Positions 1 to 4,226 of a stretch of 7,551 nucleotides of DNA are shown here, piece after piece. The notes under the pieces are model-generated. The model was given only the letters and a program-made list of their open reading frames with translations. It was not told the origin of the DNA and made no database searches. The position numbers and the translations under genes were made by a program. This stretch comes from Clostridia bacterium. Its GTDB lineage: Bacteria > Bacillota > Clostridia > Oscillospirales > CAG-272. How positions within the stretch are numbered: the stretch's first letter is position 1; the number at the start of each line of letters is the position of its first letter. The stretch covers positions 1-7,551 of the forward strand of contig JAFYMA010000117.1 in NCBI GenBank assembly GCA_017556845.1, written 5' to 3'.

Positions 1-526
1 TATCCGTCAGCGTTGCGTATTCGATCGAATATTTCAAGCCTCTTTCACAAACGCCGTAAGCGATTTTGCCGAATGCGAAAACGGATATATCGCCGCTTTC
101 GTTTTCATTAAACGATATTTTACCGTTTTTTACAAGCGTTATCATACATTTGTCCGATACGAGTCTGCCGTTCATATTTCTTTCCGACAGATATGCCAAG
201 GCTTGCACGTTTGCGTATGTGTGGCTTAATCTTCCGCCCATTCCTCCGAAGATGACAAAGCTTTCATATCCGCGCTCAATACCGTATTTTATGCAGAGCA
301 TAGTGTCAGTATCATCCTTCATTACAGGGTGGCGTATGACCTCGATATCGTGCGGTATATCACCGTCAAACGAATCAAGATCACCTATCAATACGTCAGG
401 GCAAAGTCCCCTTTTCTTTAAAGCGGAATATCCGCCGTCGCAGGCAATTAGAAGATCGGAAGGCCCTTTGATAAACGGATCAAAATCCTCGCCCGACGCT
501 CCTGCAATATAGCAAATTTTTTTCAT
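1..526 (-). CDS. thiN: thiamine pyrophosphokinase (thiamine diphosphokinase), 3' end cut by window edge
   Basis: ThiN transfers pyrophosphate from ATP to thiamine, giving the cofactor thiamine diphosphate in the cytoplasm. I translated the minus strand from the ATG at 526-524; 175 codons are present, so roughly the last 30-40 residues of a usual ~210-residue protein lie beyond the left edge. Family landmarks are in order: a DGG near residues 30-32, GDLDS at 48-52, KDDTD at 70-74 (metal and phosphate ligands in the family), and a glycine-rich GGMGGRLSH stretch at 94-102 ending in an Asn at 106. The start is supported by a GGGGAG ribosome binding site just upstream (revcomp of about 531-536) and by a family-like N-terminus with a short beta strand, then the DGG loop. 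In many Firmicutes thiN closes an rsgA-rpe cluster; here it has its own promoter and is first in its transcript. The plus-strand 148-residue frame over it is a shadow. Confidence 0.93.
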   Translation of the reverse strand, partial: MKKICYIAGASGEDFDPFIKGPSDLLIACDGGYSALKKRGLCPDVLIGDLDSFDGDIPHDIEVIRHPVMKDDTDTMLCIKYGIERGYESFVIFGGMGGRLSHTYANVQALAYLSERNMNGRLVSDKCMITLVKNGKISFNENESGDISVFAFGKIAYGVCERGLKYSIEYATLTD

Positions 527-556
527 ACTGCTCCCCGAATATCTGATTATACTTTC

Positions 557-585
557 ATTTTATCACAAAAATACTGTTTTTACAA
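557..585 (-). promoter_or_regulatory. predicted sigma-A promoter of thiN
   Basis: On the minus strand a TTGTAA -35 (585-580) is followed after 17 bp by TAAAAT (562-557), with a TGA just before it that fits the TGn extended -10. Transcription would start near 550, giving thiN a leader of about 25 nt. Assigned by eye from consensus and spacing only. Confidence 0.55.
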
Positions 586-644
586 TAGCAAAAGGGAATT
601 ATCAGAAAAATAAACGGACATAATAATCAAAAAGGAGTGATGAT

Positions 645-836
645 ATGAAAAATAAAAAGAAATTGGTATATCCGGAAAGACTTCCGTTCGAGGATGATGA
701 CGAAATAGGCTCGGTCGTATCAGCCAGCGAATGCACCGGTCTTACGAGTATGCTTCCGATGGATGATGACGAGGCGATGTCATACAGAGATATATATAAT
801 ATTCCCGTGGAGCCGAGAAAGAGCGATAAAAAATAG
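645..836 (+). CDS. small acidic protein of unknown function (63 aa)
   Basis: No function recognised. The ATG at 645 is preceded by an AAAGGAG ribosome binding site (631-637) at good spacing, so the gene is very likely real despite its size. The protein has a basic N-terminus (KNKKK), then is rich in Asp and Glu: FEDDDEIG around residues 15-22, an SASECTGL segment near 26-33, and a second acidic patch MDDDEAMSYRDIYNIP near 39-54. There is no membrane segment, signal peptide or helix-turn-helix. The single Cys sits in the SxSECTGL segment. I have an impression of similar short hypothetical proteins with an ECTGL core and a SYxDIY tail in other Clostridia, which would make it a conserved orphan family, but I cannot verify that here. 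It is a single-gene unit, divergent from thiN and ending at a hairpin shared with rsmA. No convincing promoter was found; a CATAAT -10 at 619-624 lacks a good -35. Confidence 0.75.
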   Translation: MKNKKKLVYPERLPFEDDDEIGSVVSASECTGLTSMLPMDDDEAMSYRDIYNIPVEPRKSDKK

Positions 837-838
837 AT

Positions 839-869
839 AAATGCCGCATACGGTTTGTATGCGGCATTT
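839..869. terminator. bidirectional intrinsic terminator between the small acidic gene and rsmA
   Basis: A perfect 13-bp inverted repeat (AAATGCCGCATAC at 839-851, GTATGCGGCATTT at 857-869) closes a 5-nt loop. It lies between two convergent stop codons (836 and 876). On the minus strand the hairpin is followed by the T-rich stretch TTTATCTATTTTTT, which fits rsmA. On the plus strand only a short T run follows, so termination is probably stronger for rsmA. Confidence 0.85.
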
Positions 870-875
870 CGGCGT

Positions 876-1745
876 TTATGAATTGATATATTCGCACAGA
901 GCGTCTGATATTTTTGCAAAGTCGGATACAGTCAGTCTTTCGCCTCGTATGCCTTCATCAAATCCGCAAGAGGAAAGAATGTCTGCCACCTGCTGTTTTG
1001 ATACGCTCGGGATGGCATTTGAAACTGCGTTTGACAGTGTTTTTCTGCGTTGGGCAAAGGCTGCCTTTATCACTTTAAACATAAGCTGTTCGTTTTTCGG
1101 CTTTACAGGCTTGTCCTTATACAGATCAAGTCTTATTACCGTTGATTCTACCTTCGGGGCAGGAATAAACGAGCCTGCGGAAACAGAAAACAGCTTTTTC
1201 GGCTTTGAATAATAATTTACCGATGCGGTTATTGCACCGTATTCAGCAGAGCCTGCCTTAGCACACAGTCTGTCTGCGACCTCTTTCTGAATGAGAAGGG
1301 TGATGCTGTCAAGACGTGTATTCGATTCAAGCAGCTTCATAATTACAGGTGAGGTTATGTAATAGGGAAGATTTGCACATACGCACACGTTCATACCGCT
1401 GAAATGCGTTTCGATAAGCTCGTTTATATCGAGCTTCATAATATCGCCGTTTATGACTGTAACGTTGGAATGATCCTTCAGCGTTATATCAAGAACAGGT
1501 AAAAGGCGCTCGTCTATTTCAACCGTAACGACCTTTGAAAAGCGCTTTGCAAGCTGCTCTGTCAGCGTGCCGATGCCGGGGCCTATTTCAATGACTCCGC
1601 TTTCAGTGTTGTCACAGCACATTTCCGCTGTTCTTACGGGGACGCTCTCGTTTATGAGAAAATTCTGTCCGTATTTCTTCAAAAAAGAAATACCGTGCTG
1701 CTCCATTAAATTTTTGACGTATGATATATCTGTTAGCTTTGGCAT
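876..1745 (-). CDS. rsmA: 16S rRNA (adenine1518-N6/adenine1519-N6)-dimethyltransferase RsmA/KsgA
   Basis: RsmA uses S-adenosylmethionine to dimethylate two adjacent adenines in the 3'-terminal helix 45 of 16S rRNA, late in small-subunit assembly. The 289-residue product has the family layout: KKYGQNFL at 23-30, SAM-binding motif I EIGPGIGTLT at 53-62, the acidic motif II residue in VEID at 75-78, GD at 100-101, and the catalytic motif IV NLPYY at 125-129. The C-terminal part holds the FxPxPKVES and AFAQRRKTL signatures of the RNA-binding helical domain. I chose the ATG at 1745, not the upstream one at 1787: GGAG (1754-1751) lies 5 nt before it and the protein then begins at the normal place for the family, while the extra 14 residues would run through the ribosome binding site. 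It has its own promoter facing into the gene and ends at the shared hairpin with the small acidic gene. Its usual Firmicute neighbour rnmV (ribonuclease M5) is absent immediately upstream, where a tRNA gene sits instead. Confidence 0.96.
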   Translation of the reverse strand: MPKLTDISYVKNLMEQHGISFLKKYGQNFLINESVPVRTAEMCCDNTESGVIEIGPGIGTLTEQLAKRFSKVVTVEIDERLLPVLDITLKDHSNVTVINGDIMKLDINELIETHFSGMNVCVCANLPYYITSPVIMKLLESNTRLDSITLLIQKEVADRLCAKAGSAEYGAITASVNYYSKPKKLFSVSAGSFIPAPKVESTVIRLDLYKDKPVKPKNEQLMFKVIKAAFAQRRKTLSNAVSNAIPSVSKQQVADILSSCGFDEGIRGERLTVSDFAKISDALCEYINS

Positions 1746-1774
1746 ATAATCTCCAAAAAAATTCTTTAAAGGTA

Positions 1775-1803
1775 TTGACAAATTCAAAAAAAGGTGGTAT
1801 AAT
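1775..1803 (+). promoter_or_regulatory. full-consensus sigma-A promoter of tRNA-Thr
   Basis: TTGACA (1775-1780), a 17-bp spacer and TATAAT (1798-1803) match consensus in all 12 positions, with TGG before the -10 giving an extended -10. An A7 run at 1755-1761 lies upstream where an UP element could act. The start should be near 1810, about 47 nt before the tRNA. The promoter lies inside the 5' leader of rsmA on the other strand. Confidence 0.9.
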
Positions 1804-1819
1804 CCAAGACGTTGTTATG

Positions 1820-1847
1820 ATTATAACACATTTTTCCGATTTGTCAA
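1820..1847 (-). promoter_or_regulatory. sigma-A promoter of rsmA
   Basis: On the minus strand TTGACA (1847-1842) is followed after 16 bp by TATAAT (1825-1820), again with a TGT extended -10. The start should fall near 1813, giving rsmA a leader of about 68 nt. It faces the tRNA promoter, with only 16 bp between the two -10 boxes. Confidence 0.82.
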
Positions 1848-1856
1848 TATCTTTTT

Positions 1857-1931
1857 GCTGGTGTGGCGCAGTGGTAGCGCAATTGATTCGTAATCAATAG
1901 GTCGAGGGTTCAAATCCCTCCACCAGCTCCA
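1857..1931 (+). tRNA. tRNA-Thr (anticodon CGT)
   Basis: A complete cloverleaf folds by eye. The acceptor stem is GCTGGTG (1857-1863) with CACCAGC (1921-1927), then discriminator T1928 and an encoded CCA (1929-1931). The anticodon stem is ATTGA/TCAAT around the loop TTCGTAA, placing CGT at 1889-1891, which reads the ACG threonine codon. The T arm is GAGGG/CCCTC around TTCAAAT (1904-1920). The D arm GCGC...GCGC includes GTGGTA. It is a single-gene unit with its own promoter and terminator, probably a second threonine tRNA alongside a TGT isoacceptor elsewhere. Confidence 0.97.
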
Positions 1932-1962
1932 AAAATGACAGGCTTCAGCCTGTCATTTTTTT
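1931..1962 (+). terminator. intrinsic terminator abutting the tRNA CCA end
   Basis: A perfect 13-bp stem (1931-1943 with 1948-1960) closes a TTCA loop and is followed by a T run (1956-1962). The first stem base, A1931, is also the last base of the encoded CCA, so the precursor has essentially no spacer between tRNA and terminator. Confidence 0.93.
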
Positions 1963-1995
1963 GATGTATCAATATCAGATCTCTAACATTTTGAT

Positions 1996-2094
1996 TTGTC
2001 AAAGCTTCGATGCTGCACCTTGTTATTCCGCCCACCAAAGTTGCAAAGAAATCGGGCGGAATAACAAATCACTGCGTTGCAGCGATAGTGACAA
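1996..2094. repeat. long nested palindromic element of unknown nature
   Basis: Three nested complementary blocks share one axis: TTGTCA (1996-2001) with TGACAA (2089-2094), GCTGCA (2012-2017) with TGCAGC (2078-2083), and a perfect 14-bp pair TTGTTATTCCGCCC (2020-2033) with its complement at 2054-2067, closing a 20-nt loop. It lies between the tRNA terminator and the YbjQ promoter, where no coding sequence is credible. It could be a MITE-like repeat, a stable non-coding RNA, or a remnant; no target-site duplication is obvious. The 61-residue frame across it (1961-2146) has no ribosome binding site and is discounted. Confidence 0.7.
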
Positions 2095-2109
2095 GATACT
2101 TCTGTATAC

Positions 2110-2147
2110 ATTATACCTTGAAATGTTCATAATTGTTAAGGTATAAT
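2110..2147 (+). promoter_or_regulatory. operator-like 10-bp inverted repeat over the YbjQ promoter
   Basis: ATTATACCTT (2110-2119) is perfectly complementary to AAGGTATAAT (2138-2147), with 18 bp between. The right arm contains the -10 box and the left arm overlaps the -35, so a bound dimer would cover the promoter. This suggests a repressor site; no regulator can be named. Confidence 0.5.
2118..2147 (+). promoter_or_regulatory. predicted sigma-A promoter of the YbjQ-family gene
   Basis: TTGAAA (2118-2123), an 18-bp spacer and TATAAT (2142-2147). The start would fall near 2154, about 34 nt before the ATG. Confidence 0.65.
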
Positions 2148-2187
2148 AAATTTAAAAGCTGTAAAGCGAATATAGGAGGATATAGAA

Positions 2188-2505
2188 ATGATACTTGTAA
2201 ACACAGATTATATAAGCGGAAAAGAGCTTGAAATGCTCGCACTTGTAAAGGGCAGCACCATTCAGTCAAAGCATATAGGCAAGGATATAATGCAAAGCTT
2301 TAAAACGATCGTTGGCGGCGAGCTTAAGGCGTATACGGAAATGATGAACGAGGCGCGTGATCTTGCCACTGCAAGAATGGTAAAAGAGGCGGAAGCGCTC
2401 GGAGCTGATGCGATAGTCAATGTACGCTATTCTTCATCCGCCGTTATGGAAGGTGCGGCTGAGGTGATGGCATACGGCACGGCAGTCAAATTTATAAACA
2501 AATAA
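2188..2505 (+). CDS. YbjQ/UPF0145 family protein (105 aa)
   Basis: The length and sequence match the YbjQ family (Pfam YbjQ_1), small cytoplasmic proteins whose known structures are oligomeric rings; a heavy-metal-binding role appears in annotations but is not firmly established. Visible landmarks are the N-terminal strand around LVNTDYISGKE (3-13), the segment VKGSTIQSKHIGKDI (20-34), an FKTIVGGELKAYTEMMNEAR core (38-57) leading into a helix, and the EAEALGADAIVNVRY stretch (67-81) that is the most recognisable part of the family. There are no cysteines and no membrane segment, so metal binding by thiols is unlikely. Start: GGAGGA (2175-2180) lies 7 nt before the ATG. It is monocistronic, with its own promoter, an inverted repeat over that promoter and a terminator. 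I am sure of the family, not of a function. Confidence 0.92.
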   Translation: MILVNTDYISGKELEMLALVKGSTIQSKHIGKDIMQSFKTIVGGELKAYTEMMNEARDLATARMVKEAEALGADAIVNVRYSSSAVMEGAAEVMAYGTAVKFINK

Positions 2506-2515
2506 TAAAATTCAA

Positions 2516-2553
2516 AAAATGACGGAATATTATATCCCGTCATTTTCGTTTTT
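2516..2553 (+). terminator. intrinsic terminator of the YbjQ-family gene
   Basis: AAAATGACGG (2516-2525) pairs with CCGTCATTTT (2537-2546) around an 11-nt AT-rich loop, followed by CGTTTTT. The A-rich flank at 2507-2520 would also give a T-rich tail on the other strand, but no minus-strand gene ends here. Confidence 0.85.
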
Positions 2554-2589
2554 AAAAGCCTTATATTAAATCGGAATTATGTAATATTG

Positions 2590-2618
2590 TTGCATTTCGT
2601 GTGAGTTTGTGTTATAAT
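2590..2618 (+). promoter_or_regulatory. predicted sigma-A promoter of the GNAT-DUF2752 gene
   Basis: TTGCAT (2590-2595), a 17-bp spacer and TATAAT (2613-2618) preceded by TGT (extended -10). The start would fall near 2625, leaving an unusually long leader of about 139 nt before the ATG at 2764. Confidence 0.65.
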
Positions 2619-2624
2619 GCCTTG

Positions 2625-2763
2625 AAAACGATAGTACATCTGACAATTATTTATTGATGCGCAGTACACAAAAATAACGGAAATTTCGGCGAATGCTTAT
2701 CGAAAGATGCAAAACGTTGAAAGAAGGCTTCAATGAGCGATTTTAGTGAGGAGAAAAACGCCT
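2625..2763 (+). other. long 5' leader of the GNAT-DUF2752 gene
   Basis: About 139 nt separate the predicted start from the ATG. I see only weak structure: a GAAA-capped hairpin with ATC/GAT and TGC/GCA pairs split by a bulge (2694-2711), and TTGAA/TTCAA arms at 2717-2733. A 17-codon frame (2693-2746) ends right at the ribosome binding site but has no clear one of its own. No riboswitch or T-box class was recognised. Confidence 0.35.
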
Positions 2764-3645
2764 ATGCTTTTTACTTTAGCCACGGATGAGGACGTTGACG
2801 AAATAGAAAAAATATACGAATACGCCGTGAAAACGATCGGTGAGCTTGGAATTGACCAATGGCAGAATGGCTATCCGTGTAAAGAGAGTATTATAGAGGA
2901 TCTTGGAAAGCAACGTCTTTACGTTTGCCGTGACCCAAGCGGCGTTATAGGTGTTTGCGCTGTAATTAAAGACGGTGAGCCTGCGTATAATAACATATAC
3001 GGTGGCAATTGGCTTACAAACGGAAAATACATAACGATCCACAGATTTGCGGTAGCGGGCAGATCGCGGCGGTGCGGCGCAGGCACTTTTATGATTAAAA
3101 GGATAGAGTCGATGGCGGCTGAGGAGGGATTTCCTTCCATACGAATCGACACGCATGATGGGAATGTACCCATGCGTTCTATGCTCAATGCATCGGAGTT
3201 TACCCATTGCGGAACTATTAATCTTGCCTCAGGCGATGAAAGGGCGGCTTATGAAAAGCTCGTTAAGCTGCCGCGCTTATCAAAAAGGACAAAAAACGTT
3301 TTAGGTACGTTATCTTTTCTTGCTGTATTTTTTGTCGTAGCGGCAATTCTTTCAGTTAATCTCGGCTCTGCTTGCCCGAGTTATCTGATTTTTCATATTT
3401 GTTGTCCCTTTTGCGGTATGACGAGGGCTCATCTTGCGGCTTTACGGCTCGATTTTTCCGATGCGTTTTTTTACCATCCCGTGTTTTTCTTGGGTGTGCC
3501 GTATCTTCTTTTATTGATATTTGACGAAGCGTTTCCGAAAAAACTCAAAAAAATAAGGAAATGGACGATAATCGTAATAACTTTAATAATTTTAATCGTT
3601 TATTTTATCAGAATTTGTCGATTTGGTGTTGACTTTTTTAATTAA
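2764..3645 (+). CDS. GNAT-family N-acetyltransferase fused to a DUF2752 membrane domain
   Basis: Two domains are joined in one 293-residue frame. Residues 1-168 are a GNAT acetyltransferase, expected to move an acetyl group from acetyl-CoA to an unknown amine; the DQWQNGYP segment (31-38) is typical of a Firmicute GNAT group, and RRCGAG (102-107) fits the acetyl-CoA pyrophosphate loop RxxGxG. The domain ends in the usual way, at AAYEKLVKL. Residues 178-293 form a membrane part with about three hydrophobic segments (about 179-199, 236-254, 267-285) and the DUF2752 signature: CPFCGMTRA (214-222), then a D-x-x-x-AFFYHP stretch (230-239). DUF2752 is of unknown function. The ATG at 2764 is preferred over a GTG at 2746, because GAGGAG (2748-2753) is the ribosome binding site and the GTG overlaps it. 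No terminator follows, so read-through into the next gene is possible. Substrate and membrane topology are unknown; the catalytic side is probably cytoplasmic. Confidence 0.87.
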   Translation: MLFTLATDEDVDEIEKIYEYAVKTIGELGIDQWQNGYPCKESIIEDLGKQRLYVCRDPSGVIGVCAVIKDGEPAYNNIYGGNWLTNGKYITIHRFAVAGRSRRCGAGTFMIKRIESMAAEEGFPSIRIDTHDGNVPMRSMLNASEFTHCGTINLASGDERAAYEKLVKLPRLSKRTKNVLGTLSFLAVFFVVAAILSVNLGSACPSYLIFHICCPFCGMTRAHLAALRLDFSDAFFYHPVFFLGVPYLLLLIFDEAFPKKLKKIRKWTIIVITLIILIVYFIRICRFGVDFFN

Positions 3646-3657
3646 GTGTGATATAAT
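3629..3657 (+). promoter_or_regulatory. predicted sigma-A promoter of the DUF4234 gene, overlapping the upstream gene's end
   Basis: TTGACT (3629-3634), a 17-bp spacer and TATAAT (3652-3657) with a TGA extended -10. The -35 lies inside the last codons of the GNAT-DUF2752 gene, whose stop codon (3643-3645) sits in the spacer. The start would be near 3664, about 32 nt before the ATG. Confidence 0.78.
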
Positions 3658-3662
3658 ATCAC
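3648..3662 (+). promoter_or_regulatory. operator-like palindrome over the -10 of the DUF4234 promoter
   Basis: GTGATAT (3648-3654), one central base and ATATCAC (3656-3662) form a perfect dyad with the -10 box at its centre. This fits a repressor site, but part of the symmetry comes from the TATAAT box itself, so chance is not excluded. No regulator can be named. Confidence 0.4.
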
Positions 3663-3695
3663 CAATCAAAAAATTTATTTCTTGGAGGAAATGAA

Positions 3696-4079
3696 ATGAA
3701 AAAGTATAATTGGATCACCGTTTTGCTTCTCAACATCGTTACTTGCGGAATCTACTCCTTGATAATGTGGTATACGATGGATGCAAATTCAAAGCAGATG
3801 GCAGACAAAAGCGGTGTTGCAGAAGAAAAGAACGGTTGGAGCTTTATCGTATTTTTCTTCCTTTTGTCTTGCGTAACTTGCGGTATCACAGCTCTCGTTT
3901 GGATGTATAAGCACTTCAAACAGCAGGCAGCTATCGCTCAAAAAGTTGGCGTTGCTTTGGCTCCTACGGATAACCCCATAGTTATGATCATTATTATGTG
4001 TATTCCCGTTTACAGCTTCTACGTGCTTTGCGACAACTACAACAAGCTCGTTGATGCAACAGGTTCTGCGGCAGAATAA
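3696..4079 (+). CDS. DUF4234-type small membrane protein (127 aa)
   Basis: A small integral membrane protein with three hydrophobic segments: about residues 7-27, 48-70 and 93-113. The first, with its IVTCGIYSLIMWY motif and N-terminal Trp, is typical of the DUF4234 family, which has no established function. The second segment repeats the motif as CVTCGITALVWMYKHF, so the protein looks like a tandem duplication of one hairpin unit. A polar stretch with several Lys and Glu (about 28-46) links them and another (71-92) precedes the third segment. The start is fixed by GGAGG (3684-3688) 7 nt before the ATG at 3696; an overlapping ATG at 3691 is out of frame. It has its own promoter and a strong terminator, so it is probably a separately controlled single gene, though read-through from the preceding gene, also a membrane protein, could occur. 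Function unknown. Confidence 0.85.
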   Translation: MKKYNWITVLLLNIVTCGIYSLIMWYTMDANSKQMADKSGVAEEKNGWSFIVFFFLLSCVTCGITALVWMYKHFKQQAAIAQKVGVALAPTDNPIVMIIIMCIPVYSFYVLCDNYNKLVDATGSAAE

Positions 4080-4096
4080 TTACGAATACATAAGTT

Positions 4097-4130
4097 CAAG
4101 ACGGGAGAGATCCCGTCTTGTTTCATTTAT
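4097..4130 (+). terminator. intrinsic terminator of the DUF4234 gene
   Basis: A perfect 10-bp stem CAAGACGGGA (4097-4106) with TCCCGTCTTG (4111-4120) around a GAGA tetraloop, then the T-rich tail TTTCATTTAT. Confidence 0.9.
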
Positions 4131-4172
4131 GCAAAACTGAGGTGTTGCCGATGGAACAACGAATACTGCATT

Positions 4173-4206
4173 CACCGTTGACAAATAATAAAAACGGTGG
4201 TAAAAT
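4173..4206 (+). promoter_or_regulatory. sigma-A promoter of the reductase operon with an embedded inverted repeat
   Basis: TTGACA (4178-4183), a 17-bp spacer and TAAAAT (4201-4206), with TGG as extended -10; start near 4213, only about 14 nt before the ATG, so the leader is essentially the ribosome binding site. CACCGTT (4173-4179) and AACGGTG (4193-4199) form a perfect 7-bp inverted repeat that overlaps the -35 and reaches the -10, as an operator would. Since the repeat lies upstream of the start, it acts as DNA and not RNA. Confidence 0.8.
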
Positions 4207-4226
4207 ACGCTTGCGGAGGTGTTAAA

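Noticed and set aside
66..512. 148-codon plus-strand frame
   Set aside because: Antisense shadow of thiN; low-complexity Ser/Pro/Phe composition, no ribosome binding site.
578..624. Promoter for the small acidic gene using TTTACA (579-584) or CATAAT (619-624)
   Set aside because: The two boxes do not pair at 16-18 bp and neither has a good partner.
602..919. 105-codon minus-strand frame over the small acidic gene
   Set aside because: Runs through the rsmA terminator and opposite a gene with a good ribosome binding site.
1961..2146. 61-codon frame across the palindromic element
   Set aside because: No ribosome binding site, and its sequence is dictated by the inverted repeat.
4197..4226. 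GTG start giving the reductase 10 more residues
   Set aside because: It lies upstream of the predicted transcript start and over the promoter; GGAGGT supports 4227.
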